Below are positions 24,417-35,075 of a stretch of 35,080 nucleotides of DNA, piece after piece. Source of the DNA: Gammaproteobacteria bacterium. GTDB lineage: Bacteria; Pseudomonadota; Gammaproteobacteria; Steroidobacterales; JABDKV01. How positions within the stretch are numbered: position 1 is the first letter of the stretch; every line of letters starts with the position of its first letter. The position numbers and the translations under genes are program-made. A model generated the notes under the pieces. It did not search any database. It saw only the letters and a list, made by a program, of their open reading frames with translations, and was not told the origin of the DNA. The stretch is from contig JAHEKH010000018.1 in NCBI GenBank assembly GCA_024638445.1, forward strand, positions 1 through 35,080. The letters run 5' to 3'.

Positions 24417-25670
24417 ATGTCCGGCGATTCCGACAATATCGACGACTCTGTAATCGAGGCACTGCGCCCGCAGGAGCGTCGCTATGACGTGGCAATCGAT
24501 AAAGACATGGTCCTGTCAGTCCTGCCCAACGGCGTAAAAACCTGGACCTGGGTATATGACGACCCGGATAACCCGCACCGCAAGACACTCGGGATCTACC
24601 CTGACATGACGCTCGAAGACGCCAGGAAATCGCTCGGCGCCGAAAAGGCCGCCTACCGGCAGGCCGACGAAGCCGAGCCTTCATTCGTGATTCGCGATGG
24701 CCGGATCGAACCCGCTCGGGGGGGTATCACCCGGTCGCAGCTGCCGATCATTGCCGGTGCCGTCGGCGCGGTCGTGGTTGCAGCCCTGGCCTGGCTGCTG
24801 TTCGGCCGTGGCGGAGATCCTGCGCCGGCGGCGGCAGGGGTCGCAGACACTCCGGCCGCCCCGGCACGCACCGCGCCTGAGCAAGCTGCGGCAACCACTG
24901 ATGCCGCGAAGCCGGCCATGGGGTCGCAGCCCGAGCAAGCGATGCCTGCAGGGCCGGACAACGGCAGCGCCACGGGAGGCAATCCATCTGCGGTCCCCGG
25001 TAGCGCAGACCCGATCGTTGCCGAGATGGAGGCGCAGGTCGCAGCGATTAACGAAAGGCTCAACGCCGAGCTGGAACGCATCAAGGCGATATCCGACGGC
25101 AACGCATCGAACACCCAGCCAGCAGTTACCGAAATCCCTGCGGCGGACAACGCCAGTCCTGACATCCAGCCGGCAGCGGCCGAAACGAACCGCCCTGCGC
25201 CCGCCCGCCAGCCCGCCGTAATTCCGCCGCCTGAGCCCGTACCGGCTGCACCGGTAACAGCAGCGCCGGTGACGGCGGCGGCGGTCTTGCCAGCCGCAGG
25301 GGAACCCGCCGCGCAACCGGTCACCGACCCGCGGGTGGCGCGGGCCATACTGACCACAACGGTGATCGACCGTGAACCGGCCGACGACCTCGGTAACACG
25401 CTGATCGGCAGCAGCGTCAGCGAACAGGTGTTCTACTTTTTCACCGAGTTACGCGACCTGGGCGGCCAGCGCGTTTACCACCGCTGGATTCATAACGGCA
25501 GCGTCATGGCCGAGGTGCCGTTTACCGTCGGCGAAGGCGCCTGGCGCTGGCGGGTCTACTCCAGCAAGACCTTCATTCCGGAGCTCGAGGGAGACTGGCG
25601 GGTCGATGTCGTGCTCGGCGACGGCACCCTCCTGCACAGCCAGCCGTTCCTGTACTCGATCGGCTACTAA
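24417..25670 (+). CDS. DUF2914 membrane protein with N-terminal integrase arm-type (DUF4102-like) domain
   Basis: N-terminus SVIEALRPQERRYDVAIDKDMVLSVLPNGVKTWTWVYDDPDNPHRKTLGIYPDMTLEDARKSLGAEKAA; one TM helix (LPIIAGAVGAVVVAALAWLLFG); Pro/Ala-rich linker; C-terminal ARAILTTTVIDREPADDLG...VFYFFTELRDLGGQRVYHRWIHNG...WRVYSSKTF...GDWRVDVV. Confidence 0.85.
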   Translation: MSGDSDNIDDSVIEALRPQERRYDVAIDKDMVLSVLPNGVKTWTWVYDDPDNPHRKTLGIYPDMTLEDARKSLGAEKAAYRQADEAEPSFVIRDGRIEPARGGITRSQLPIIAGAVGAVVVAALAWLLFGRGGDPAPAAAGVADTPAAPARTAPEQAAATTDAAKPAMGSQPEQAMPAGPDNGSATGGNPSAVPGSADPIVAEMEAQVAAINERLNAELERIKAISDGNASNTQPAVTEIPAADNASPDIQPAAAETNRPAPARQPAVIPPPEPVPAAPVTAAPVTAAAVLPAAGEPAAQPVTDPRVARAILTTTVIDREPADDLGNTLIGSSVSEQVFYFFTELRDLGGQRVYHRWIHNGSVMAEVPFTVGEGAWRWRVYSSKTFIPELEGDWRVDVVLGDGTLLHSQPFLYSIGY

Positions 25671-25683
25671 AAAACACCCGCCC

Positions 25684-25715
25684 AAAAAAAACCCCGGCCG
25701 AAGCCGGGGTTTTTT
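25684..25715. terminator. Bidirectional rho-independent terminator
   Basis: AAAAAAAACCCCGGC-cgaa-GCCGGGGTTTTTT between the convergent DUF2914 gene and groEL. Confidence 0.93.
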
Positions 25716-25762
25716 GCGCTGCGAGCAGCTCGCGACCACCTGGCAGTCGCGTGGCGGGCGAT

Positions 25763-27720
<1,958 letters not shown>

Positions 27721-27773
27721 CGCTTATCTCCTAAATTTCAGTAACTTACGGATTCTGATTGAGTGCTGTTTTG

Positions 27774-27800
27774 TTAGCACTCCCCTGAAAAGAGTGCTAA
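27774..27800 (-). promoter_or_regulatory. CIRCE operator (HrcA-binding site), perfect inverted repeat
   Basis: TTAGCACTC-N9-GAGTGCTAA, exactly matching the CIRCE consensus, upstream of groES. Confidence 0.96.
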
Positions 27801-27827
27801 TTCTAGCGATGGCGCGGCCCCAGTCAA
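27800..27827 (-). promoter_or_regulatory. Sigma70-like promoter for groESL
   Basis: Minus strand TTGACT-N16-TAGAAT, directly abutting the CIRCE element. Confidence 0.65.
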
Positions 27828-27898
27828 GCCCCGCCGTGACAGGCACCGGCCGGGTCGCTAAGCTGCGCGCTCGACGCCCCTCCCTGGGAACCCTATTA

Positions 27899-28231
27899 AT
27901 GAGTCATCCTGACGTGCTGCTGGTCCTGTCTACCTGCCCCGATATGGCGACCGCCCGGCGTCTGGCCGGTGTCATGGTCGAGCGGCGGCTGGCGGCCTGT
28001 GTCAACCAGCTGCCGGGCCTCGGCTCGACCTACCGCTGGGAGGGCAAGGTCGCGCACGAGAAGGAGGTGCTGCTGCTGATCAAGACGACAGCGGAGCGCT
28101 ACCCAGCACTGGCACAAACGCTGGCCGAACTGCATCCTTATGAACTTCCCGAAATCGTGGCAGTCCCTGTGACTACCGGTCTGCCCGGTTATCTGGCCTG
28201 GGTGGCCGAACAGACAACGGACCCTGCATGA
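27899..28231 (+). CDS. cutA: Divalent-cation tolerance protein CutA
   Basis: MSHPDVLLVLSTCPDMATARRLAGVMVERRLAACVNQLPGLGSTYRWEGKVAHEKEVLLLIKT...HPYELPEIVAVP. The longer ORF in the track over-extends upstream. Confidence 0.96.
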   Translation: MSHPDVLLVLSTCPDMATARRLAGVMVERRLAACVNQLPGLGSTYRWEGKVAHEKEVLLLIKTTAERYPALAQTLAELHPYELPEIVAVPVTTGLPGYLAWVAEQTTDPA

Positions 28232-30429
28232 CTAGAACCTGGCTCGTTATTCTCCTGATACCGCTGGTGGCCGGCGCCGCAGACGTGGTGCCGCCGGACG
28301 AAGCGTTCGGCTACACCGTCACCGCCGACGCCGACGAGCTCCGGATCGACTGGCGCATCCTGCCGGGCTATTACCTTTACCGCCACCGGTTTGGCTTCGA
28401 AAGCGAAACCGACGGCGTCGTGCTGGACGAGCCGCACATCCCCCGGGGCAAGAAAAAAGTCGACGAGTTTTTCGGCGAATCCGAGGTCTACCGCGACTCG
28501 CTGCGTGTCGTACTGCCCTACTCCACAGGTGCCGACGGCCCGACGCGGATGACCCTGGTACTCAAATCGCAGGGTTGTGCCGACATCGGGCTTTGTTATC
28601 CGCCCCAGACCTGGCGCGCCGAAGTCGCGCTGCCGGCGCGCGTGGCGACCGCCGACACGGCACCCGGTGGTGTCGACCTCATGGCGCTGCTGCAGGATGA
28701 ACCGGTCGAGACCGTCGGTGAGTTCCTGCACCCCGACGAAGCCTTCCGCTTCATCGCCGAGATGGACGGCGACTACACGCTCAGCGTCAGTTTCGATATC
28801 GCCGAAGGCTATTACCTGTATCGCGACAAGTTCAGCTTTGCTACTGACAGCGGTTTGGTGCAGTTCGGCGCACCACGGCTTCCGGCCGGCGTACCAAAAA
28901 CAGACGAGTACTTCGGTGAAACGGAAGTCCTCTACAACCGTGCCGGGCTGTCGGTGCCGTTGTCCCGCGCCAGCCCCGACGCCGGAGATTTCGAGATCAC
29001 TGTAGGATTCCAGGGTTGCGCCGAGGACGGCATCTGTTACCCGCCGATGACCCGCCAGACCGCCGTCATTCTTCCGGCAGCAACCACCGAGCCGCCACCG
29101 GAATTTGCCGCCGATACACCGGTCAGCGAGCAGGACCGGCTGGCTGAGCTGATCCGCAGTGGCAACCTCGGCCTGGTCGCCGCGAGCTTTTTCGGTTTGG
29201 GGCTGCTGCTTGCCTTCACACCGTGCGTCTTCCCGATGGTGCCCATACTCTCCGGCATCATCGTCGGCCAGGGACCGGACATCACGACACGGCGCGCTTT
29301 CACGCTGTCGCTGATCTATGTGCTGGCCATGGCCGTGACCTACACGGCTGCCGGTGTCGTCGCCGCGTCGCTGGGCCAGAACCTGCAGGCATTTTTCCAG
29401 CAACCGGCGGTGATCATCGTCTTCAGCCTGATTTTTATCGCGCTTGCGCTGGCGATGTTTGGCACCTACGAGTTCCAGATGCCGGCCGCGCTGCAAAACC
29501 GGCTGAACGAGATGAGCAATCGTCAAAGCGGCGGTACGCTGATCGGCGTCGGCATCATGGGCGTGTTGTCGGCCCTGATCGTCGGCCCCTGTGTCGCCGC
29601 CCCGCTGGCCGCGGCGCTGATCGTGCTGGGGCAGAGCGGCGACCCGGTGCGCGGCGGGCTGGCGCTGTTCACGATGAGCCTGGGCATGGGCGCCCCGTTA
29701 CTGGTATTCGGCGCATCGGCGGGTCACCTGTTACCCCGGGCCGGCGCCTGGATGACCGCCATTCGCGGCGCGTTTGGCGTCCTGATGCTGGGCATCGCCA
29801 TCTGGATGCTGTCCCGCATCCTGCCCGATGCCGTCACGATGTTCCTGTGGGCCGGGCTGGTCCTGATGACCGGGATTTTCATGGGCGCGTTCTCGCCGCT
29901 GCCCGAGAACAGCGACACCCGCCACAAGCTGGCCAAGGGCGCGGGGCTTATCGCAGTGGTTTACGGCATCCTGCTCGTAATCGGTGCCGCCACCGGCGGC
30001 AGCGATCCGTTGCGGCCGCTGCACGGCTCGACGCTGACCTCCTCCGGAGAAGCACGGCCCCACCTGGAGTTCAGGCGCATCAAGAGTCTCGACGACCTGC
30101 AGGAAGAGATTCGCCTGGCCAGCGCCTCGGACCGCGGCGTGATGCTCGACTTCTATGCCGACTGGTGTGTCGAGTGCAAGAAGATGGAAAAAACGACCTT
30201 CGAAAGCCCGGCCGTGCTCGCCGCACTCGGAGACACCGTGCTGCTGCAGGCCGACGTTACCGACAACGACGATATCGACCGCGCGCTTCTGAACCATTTT
30301 GGAATCTTTGGTCCACCGACGATCGTGTTATTCGGCAGCAACGGGCTGGAGCAGAAAAACCTGCGCGTCGTCGGCTACATGGGCGCCGAGGAATTCGCGG
30401 CGGTCGTGCGTGCGGCGGGTGCGCAATGA
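28228..30429 (+). CDS. dsbD: Thiol:disulfide interchange protein DsbD with two N-terminal DsbD-alpha domains
   Basis: TM domain with FTPCVFPMVPILSGIIVG and VGPCVAAPLAAAL. C-terminal thioredoxin-like MLDFYADWCVECKKME. Two N-terminal repeats, each with PDEAF...GYYLYR...(Q)GCA..G(L/I)CYPP. Confidence 0.95.
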   Translation: MTRTWLVILLIPLVAGAADVVPPDEAFGYTVTADADELRIDWRILPGYYLYRHRFGFESETDGVVLDEPHIPRGKKKVDEFFGESEVYRDSLRVVLPYSTGADGPTRMTLVLKSQGCADIGLCYPPQTWRAEVALPARVATADTAPGGVDLMALLQDEPVETVGEFLHPDEAFRFIAEMDGDYTLSVSFDIAEGYYLYRDKFSFATDSGLVQFGAPRLPAGVPKTDEYFGETEVLYNRAGLSVPLSRASPDAGDFEITVGFQGCAEDGICYPPMTRQTAVILPAATTEPPPEFAADTPVSEQDRLAELIRSGNLGLVAASFFGLGLLLAFTPCVFPMVPILSGIIVGQGPDITTRRAFTLSLIYVLAMAVTYTAAGVVAASLGQNLQAFFQQPAVIIVFSLIFIALALAMFGTYEFQMPAALQNRLNEMSNRQSGGTLIGVGIMGVLSALIVGPCVAAPLAAALIVLGQSGDPVRGGLALFTMSLGMGAPLLVFGASAGHLLPRAGAWMTAIRGAFGVLMLGIAIWMLSRILPDAVTMFLWAGLVLMTGIFMGAFSPLPENSDTRHKLAKGAGLIAVVYGILLVIGAATGGSDPLRPLHGSTLTSSGEARPHLEFRRIKSLDDLQEEIRLASASDRGVMLDFYADWCVECKKMEKTTFESPAVLAALGDTVLLQADVTDNDDIDRALLNHFGIFGPPTIVLFGSNGLEQKNLRVVGYMGAEEFAAVVRAAGAQ

Positions 30430-30956
30430 AAACCCAGAATCTCATCCTTTACGTCGCCCTGGTCGCCGCTTCCGTGACGGGCGGCTACCTCTACTACCAG
30501 GCCAAGGCCGACAATACCGAGGTGAAAGCGAAAGCGACGCTGCGCCCGGTTTTCTCTCTGCCGGATATCGACGGCACCCCGCGCTCGATCACCGAGTGGG
30601 ACGGCAAGGCGATGGTGGTCAATTTCTGGGCGACCTGGTGCGCCCCCTGCCGTCGCGAAATCCCGGTGCTGGTGGCTATGCACGACGAGCTGCTGGCCGA
30701 CGACATCCAGATCATCGGTATTGCCATGGACGACCCCGCGGCCGTCGCCGAGTTCGCGAAAGAGACCGAATTTAATTACCCGGTGCTGGTCGGCGAACAG
30801 GAAGCGGTCGACGCTGCGGAGGGCTTTGGCATCGAGGTGATGGCGCTGCCGCTGACTGTTTTCACCGACCACGACGGCCGCATCATAGAAATCCACGCCG
30901 GCGAACTGACGCAAGACGACCTGGTGGCAGCCACCCTGCCGCTGCGTCAGCAATGA
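30426..30956 (+). CDS. TlpA/ResA-like thioredoxin-family protein, membrane-anchored
   Basis: MKTQNLILYVALVAASVTGGYLYY anchor; FSLPDIDGTPRSITEWDGKAMVVNFWATWCAPCRREIPVL; cis-Pro ALPLTVF. Confidence 0.93.
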   Translation: MKTQNLILYVALVAASVTGGYLYYQAKADNTEVKAKATLRPVFSLPDIDGTPRSITEWDGKAMVVNFWATWCAPCRREIPVLVAMHDELLADDIQIIGIAMDDPAAVAEFAKETEFNYPVLVGEQEAVDAAEGFGIEVMALPLTVFTDHDGRIIEIHAGELTQDDLVAATLPLRQQ

Positions 30957-31011
30957 TCCCGATTACGGGCGCCGGCCAACAGCCAGCCCGCCTGCAACAG
31001 GAGGTGACACG

Positions 31012-31428
31012 ATGAGTTACCGCGGCAGCTGCCTCTGCGGCAAAGTAACCTACGAGATCGACGAATTCCTGCCGGGCGTAGCGCACTGCCATTGCTCGAT
31101 GTGCCGCAAGTTTCACGGCGCCGCCTTTGCGACGATCGCCTCGGTCGCCGCCGACCAGTTCCACTGGCTCACTGGCGAAGCGGACCTGCAGGGCTATACG
31201 GCACCGAACGGCACCACCCGCACCTTCTGCCGCCACTGTGGCTCCAGCCTGCGCTTCCACAGCCCACGCGCCCCGCAGGACGAAGTCGAAATCGCCCTGG
31301 GCACCCTCGATGACGACTGCCCGGTAAAACCCAGCGCCCACATCTTTGTCGCCTCAGGCGCCAGCTGGACCGAACTGCACGACCCCCTGCCCAGGTTCTC
31401 CGCCGGCCGCAACTCCGACCGCATCTGA
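31012..31428 (+). CDS. GFA/CENP-V family (Mss4-like) zinc protein
   Basis: [13 protein letters not shown]...[21 protein letters not shown]...[13 protein letters not shown]. Confidence 0.93.
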   Translation: MSYRGSCLCGKVTYEIDEFLPGVAHCHCSMCRKFHGAAFATIASVAADQFHWLTGEADLQGYTAPNGTTRTFCRHCGSSLRFHSPRAPQDEVEIALGTLDDDCPVKPSAHIFVASGASWTELHDPLPRFSAGRNSDRI

Positions 31429-31519
31429 GCCGGGCCTGCAGGTTCCCGTCGGCCCGCGACGCTTCCGCGGTAACGCCGCCGACAAATCAAAATTTGCCTG
31501 GCGGCAGTCGTTTCGTCCG

Positions 31520-31848
31520 CGCGCATCAACCCGCGTTGCGAACGCAAAGCGTTCGCCACTCCGGCCCTCTTCAACAATCCCCACCCTCGCGGCGCCATGC
31601 GGTGGGGAGGTGGCCAGTCCGGCGTCGTGGCCGGCCGTCGCGCATCAACCCGCGTGGCGAACGCAGCGTTCGCCACTCCGGCCCTCTTCAACAATCCCCA
31701 CCCTCGCGGCGCCATGCGGTGGGGAGGTGGCCTGTCCGGCGTCGTGGCCGGCCGTCGCACATCAACCCGCGTGGCGAACGCAGCGTTCGCCACTCCGACC
31801 CTCTTCAACAATCCCCACCCTCGCGGCGCCATGCGGTGGGGAGGTGGC
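31520..31848. repeat. Three tandem copies of a ~117-119 bp palindrome-containing intergenic repeat
   Basis: Copies start at 31520, 31639 and 31756 (CGC[G/A]CATCAACCCGCGT...). Each contains (GT)GGCGAACGC-A-GCGTTCGCCAC and CCCCACC...GGTGGGG inverted repeats. The third copy ends early at ggggaggtggcg. Confidence 0.93.
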
Positions 31849-31910
31849 GCCCCCCTTTTGCCCCGAAAAGCGTTAAACTTGCCGCCATCTCCCGGGAAAA
31901 GGACGGTAAA

Positions 31911-32348
31911 TTGGCCAAGCTACTCCTGCTCAACGGACCCAACCTGAACCTGCTGGGCACCCGCGAACCCGACCGCTACGGCAAAACCACGCTCGACGAG
32001 ATCGAAAAGCGCCTGGTGAAGCAGGCGACCGACGCAGGCCACACGCTGACCACACTGCAGAGCAACGCGGAGCACACACTGATCGACGCAATCCAGGCCG
32101 CCGGCACCGACGGCACGGCCTGCATCCTGATCAACCCCGGCGCCTTCACCCACACCAGCGTGGCGCTGCGCGATGCGATCCTCGCCGTTGGCGTACCGGT
32201 CATCGAAGTCCATCTCAGCAACATCCAGGCCCGCGAGGAATTCCGGCACCGCTCGCTGATCGGCGATATCGCCCGCGGCACGATTGCCGGCTTCGGGGCG
32301 CTGAGCTACGAACTGGCGCTGCAGGCCGCCATCGCCGACCTGGCCTGA
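31911..32348 (+). CDS. aroQ: 3-dehydroquinate dehydratase, type II
   Basis: [29 protein letters not shown]...[13 protein letters not shown]...[17 protein letters not shown]...[20 protein letters not shown] start preceded by AAAAGGA. Confidence 0.95.
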   Translation: MAKLLLLNGPNLNLLGTREPDRYGKTTLDEIEKRLVKQATDAGHTLTTLQSNAEHTLIDAIQAAGTDGTACILINPGAFTHTSVALRDAILAVGVPVIEVHLSNIQAREEFRHRSLIGDIARGTIAGFGALSYELALQAAIADLA

Positions 32349-32352
32349 TCGC

Positions 32353-32826
32353 ATGGACATCCGCAAGGTCAAGAAACTGATCGAGCTGCTGGAAGAATCC
32401 GGCATCGCCGAAATCGAGATCACCGAGGGCGAAGAAGCGGTGCGCATCAGCCGCTACCCTCAGGGCGGACCTCCCGCCCCCACGATCATGCAGGTGCCGG
32501 CTGCCGCACCGGCCGCGGCTCCCGCCGCCGCGACTCCCGCGCCGACAGGCACACCGGAACCCGACTCGCCGCCAACCGATTCGACGGACAGCGGGCACAC
32601 CGTCAAGGCCCCGATGGTCGGCACCTACTTTGCCGCGCCCTCGCCCGGTGCCGACCCGTTTGTCGAGGTCGGCAGCAATGTCAGCGTCGGCCAGACGCTG
32701 TGCATCATCGAGGCGATGAAAATGATGAACCAGATCGAGGCGGACCGCGCCGGCCGCGTCACCGCGGTCCTGGCCCGTAACGGCGAACCGGTCGAGTACG
32801 CCCAGCCGCTGTTTGTCATCGAGTAA
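32353..32826 (+). CDS. accB: Acetyl-CoA carboxylase biotin carboxyl carrier protein
   Basis: [34 protein letters not shown]...biotinylation motif [15 protein letters not shown]. Confidence 0.97.
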   Translation: MDIRKVKKLIELLEESGIAEIEITEGEEAVRISRYPQGGPPAPTIMQVPAAAPAAAPAAATPAPTGTPEPDSPPTDSTDSGHTVKAPMVGTYFAAPSPGADPFVEVGSNVSVGQTLCIIEAMKMMNQIEADRAGRVTAVLARNGEPVEYAQPLFVIE

Positions 32827-34172
32827 TGGCTCACTTCGACAAGGTGCTGATCGCCAACCGGGGCGAAATCGCGCTGCGTATCCTTCGCGCCTGCCGTGAG
32901 CTCGGTATCGGCACCGTCGCCGCTCACTCAACGGCAGACCGCCAGCAAACTCACGTGTTGCTGGCCGATGAATCAGTCTGTATCGGTCCGCCACCGGCGG
33001 CAGCCAGCTACCTGAACATGCCGGCACTGATCAGTGCGGCGGAGGTCACCGCCGCCAACGCGATCCACCCCGGTTATGGTTTCCTGGCGGAGAACGCCGA
33101 CTTTGCCGAAAGCGTGGGCCGCAGCGGTTTCGTGTTCATCGGGCCCTCGCCGGACACGATTCGCACGATGGGCGACAAGATCTCTGCCCGCGACACCATG
33201 CAGCGTGCCGGCGTGCCCTGCGTACCCGGCTCGGATGGCGCCATTGGCCGTGACCCGGAAGCCAACCAGAAACTGGCCCGGCAGATCGGCCTGCCGGTGA
33301 TGGTTAAAGCCGCAGCCGGTGGTGGCGGCCGCGGTATGCGGGTTATTCATGACGCCGACAAGCTGGAAGAAGCCCTGGCGCTGACCCGCCAGGAGGCCGA
33401 CGCGGCGTTTGGCGACGCGACCTTGTATATGGAGAAATACCTGGGCGGACCACGCCACATCGAGTTCCAGGTACTGGCTGATCACCACGGCAACGTCATT
33501 CATCTCGGCGAACGGGACTGCTCGATGCAGCGTCGTCACCAGAAAGTCATCGAGGAATCGCCGGCGCCGGGAATCAGCGAAGCCCAGCGCGCGGAAATCG
33601 GCCAAGTCTGTGTCGACGCCTGTCAGGAGATCGGCTACCGCGGCGCCGGGACCATGGAATTCCTGTACGAAGACGGTAACTTCTATTTCATCGAGATGAA
33701 TACCCGGATCCAGGTCGAGCACCCGGTGACCGAGATGATCACCGGCATCGACCTAGTCCGCGCACAGCTGGCCATCGCCGCCGGGGAGCCGTTGCCGTGG
33801 CGCCAGGACGACATCGGCCTCGACGGCCACGCTATCGAGTGCCGCATCAATGCCGAGGACCCTGACCGCTTCATACCTGCCCCGGGCACCGTCACCCAGT
33901 GGCATCCGCCGGGCGGACCCGGAATTCGCGTCGACTCCCACCTCTATTCCGGCTACACGGTCCCGCCGTATTACGATTCGCTCATCGGCAAGCTGGTCGC
34001 CCATGCCGAGACCCGGGACCTGGCGCTGGCGCGGATGCGCAACGCACTGGCCGAAGTCGTCGTCGAGGGCATACCGACCAATGTGCCGCTACTCGCCGAC
34101 CTGTGCGCCGATACGCGTTTTTGCGAGGGTGCGGTCGAGATTCATTACCTGGAAAAACGGCTGGGCCTGTAG
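32826..34172 (+). CDS. accC: Acetyl-CoA carboxylase biotin carboxylase subunit
   Basis: [51 protein letters not shown]...[12 protein letters not shown]...[24 protein letters not shown]. Confidence 0.99.
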   Translation: MAHFDKVLIANRGEIALRILRACRELGIGTVAAHSTADRQQTHVLLADESVCIGPPPAAASYLNMPALISAAEVTAANAIHPGYGFLAENADFAESVGRSGFVFIGPSPDTIRTMGDKISARDTMQRAGVPCVPGSDGAIGRDPEANQKLARQIGLPVMVKAAAGGGGRGMRVIHDADKLEEALALTRQEADAAFGDATLYMEKYLGGPRHIEFQVLADHHGNVIHLGERDCSMQRRHQKVIEESPAPGISEAQRAEIGQVCVDACQEIGYRGAGTMEFLYEDGNFYFIEMNTRIQVEHPVTEMITGIDLVRAQLAIAAGEPLPWRQDDIGLDGHAIECRINAEDPDRFIPAPGTVTQWHPPGGPGIRVDSHLYSGYTVPPYYDSLIGKLVAHAETRDLALARMRNALAEVVVEGIPTNVPLLADLCADTRFCEGAVEIHYLEKRLGL

Positions 34173-34199
34173 CAGCGGGATCAGCCGCCATGGAAAACG

Positions 34200-35075
34200 A
34201 TGCCCTGGCAAAAACTCATCGTCGAGATAGATCCCGAATCCCGTGAACGTATCGAGGAATCGGTCGTGGAGCTGGGCGCGTTGTCGATCAGCCTCGAAGA
34301 CGCCGGCGACGAACCTCTGCTGGAACCTGCGCCGGGCGAGACGCCGCTATGGTCGGCGCTGCGGCTGATTGCCCTGTTCCCCGACGAGGTCGACCGTGAA
34401 ACCGTCAACGCAGCGCTGGCCACCGGCGAGACCCGCTGGGAGCGGCTCGACGACCGTGACTGGGAACGGGTCTGGCTGGCGGACTTCAAGCCCGAGTGTT
34501 TCGGCGGACACCTGTGGGTCTGTCCGCACGGCGAAAAAACCCCTGCTGCAGGCGCCGTCGTGCGGCTGGACCCCGGACTGGCCTTCGGCACCGGCCGCCA
34601 TCCGACCACGGCGCTGTGCCTGGAATGGCTCGCTACGGCGCCGCTCAACGACCGGACCGTCGTCGACTACGGCTGTGGCTCCGGGATACTCGGTGTCGCC
34701 GCCGCGGTGCTCGGCGCAGCACGTATCGTTGCCGTGGACATCGACCCGCAGGCGCTGCTTGCGACGCGAGATAACGCGGCGGCCAACGGCGTTCGCGAGC
34801 GGTTCACGATCAGCGCGCCGGAAGACCTGGCGCCGGAACCGGCGGACATCCTGGTGGCCAATATCCTCTCCGGACCCCTGGTCCGGCTGGCACCGCAGCT
34901 GGCGGCTGCCGTCCGGCCGGGCGGAGCGCTGGTGCTTTCGGGTATCCTCGACGAGCAGGCGGCGCAGGTCCGGGCCGCCTATGCGCCCTGGTTCGACGAA
35001 CTGGCTGTCACCACGCGGTCGGGCTGGGTGCGAATCGACGGCGAAAGAAACAAGCGTGTACACACAGTGTCCTGA
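34200..35075 (+). CDS. prmA: Ribosomal protein L11 methyltransferase
   Basis: MPWQKLIVEIDPESRERIEESVVELGALSISLEDAGDEPLLEPAPGETPLW...LDPGLAFGTGRHPTTALCLEWL...VVDYGCGSGILGVAAAVLGA...NILSGPLVRLAPQL. Confidence 0.97.
   Translation: MPWQKLIVEIDPESRERIEESVVELGALSISLEDAGDEPLLEPAPGETPLWSALRLIALFPDEVDRETVNAALATGETRWERLDDRDWERVWLADFKPECFGGHLWVCPHGEKTPAAGAVVRLDPGLAFGTGRHPTTALCLEWLATAPLNDRTVVDYGCGSGILGVAAAVLGAARIVAVDIDPQALLATRDNAAANGVRERFTISAPEDLAPEPADILVANILSGPLVRLAPQLAAAVRPGGALVLSGILDEQAAQVRAAYAPWFDELAVTTRSGWVRIDGERNKRVHTVS

Noticed and set aside
24417-25670. Possible prophage integrase/mobile element
   Set aside because: Only the arm-type domain is integrase-like. There is no tyrosine recombinase catalytic domain, att repeat, tRNA or phage gene nearby.
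28189-29526. 445-aa minus-strand ORF
   Set aside because: Antisense shadow of dsbD.
29223-30956. 577-aa ORF containing the TlpA-like protein
   Set aside because: The first ~400 codons are an out-of-frame reading of dsbD (Arg-rich shadow). The real start is ATG 30426.
31520-31848. Possible CRISPR array
   Set aside because: Units are ~117 bp and nearly identical throughout, with no short repeat/unique spacer alternation and no cas genes in the window.
32530-32620. Ala/Pro-rich low-complexity segment in accB
   Set aside because: Normal flexible linker between the N-terminal part and the biotinyl domain of BCCP.
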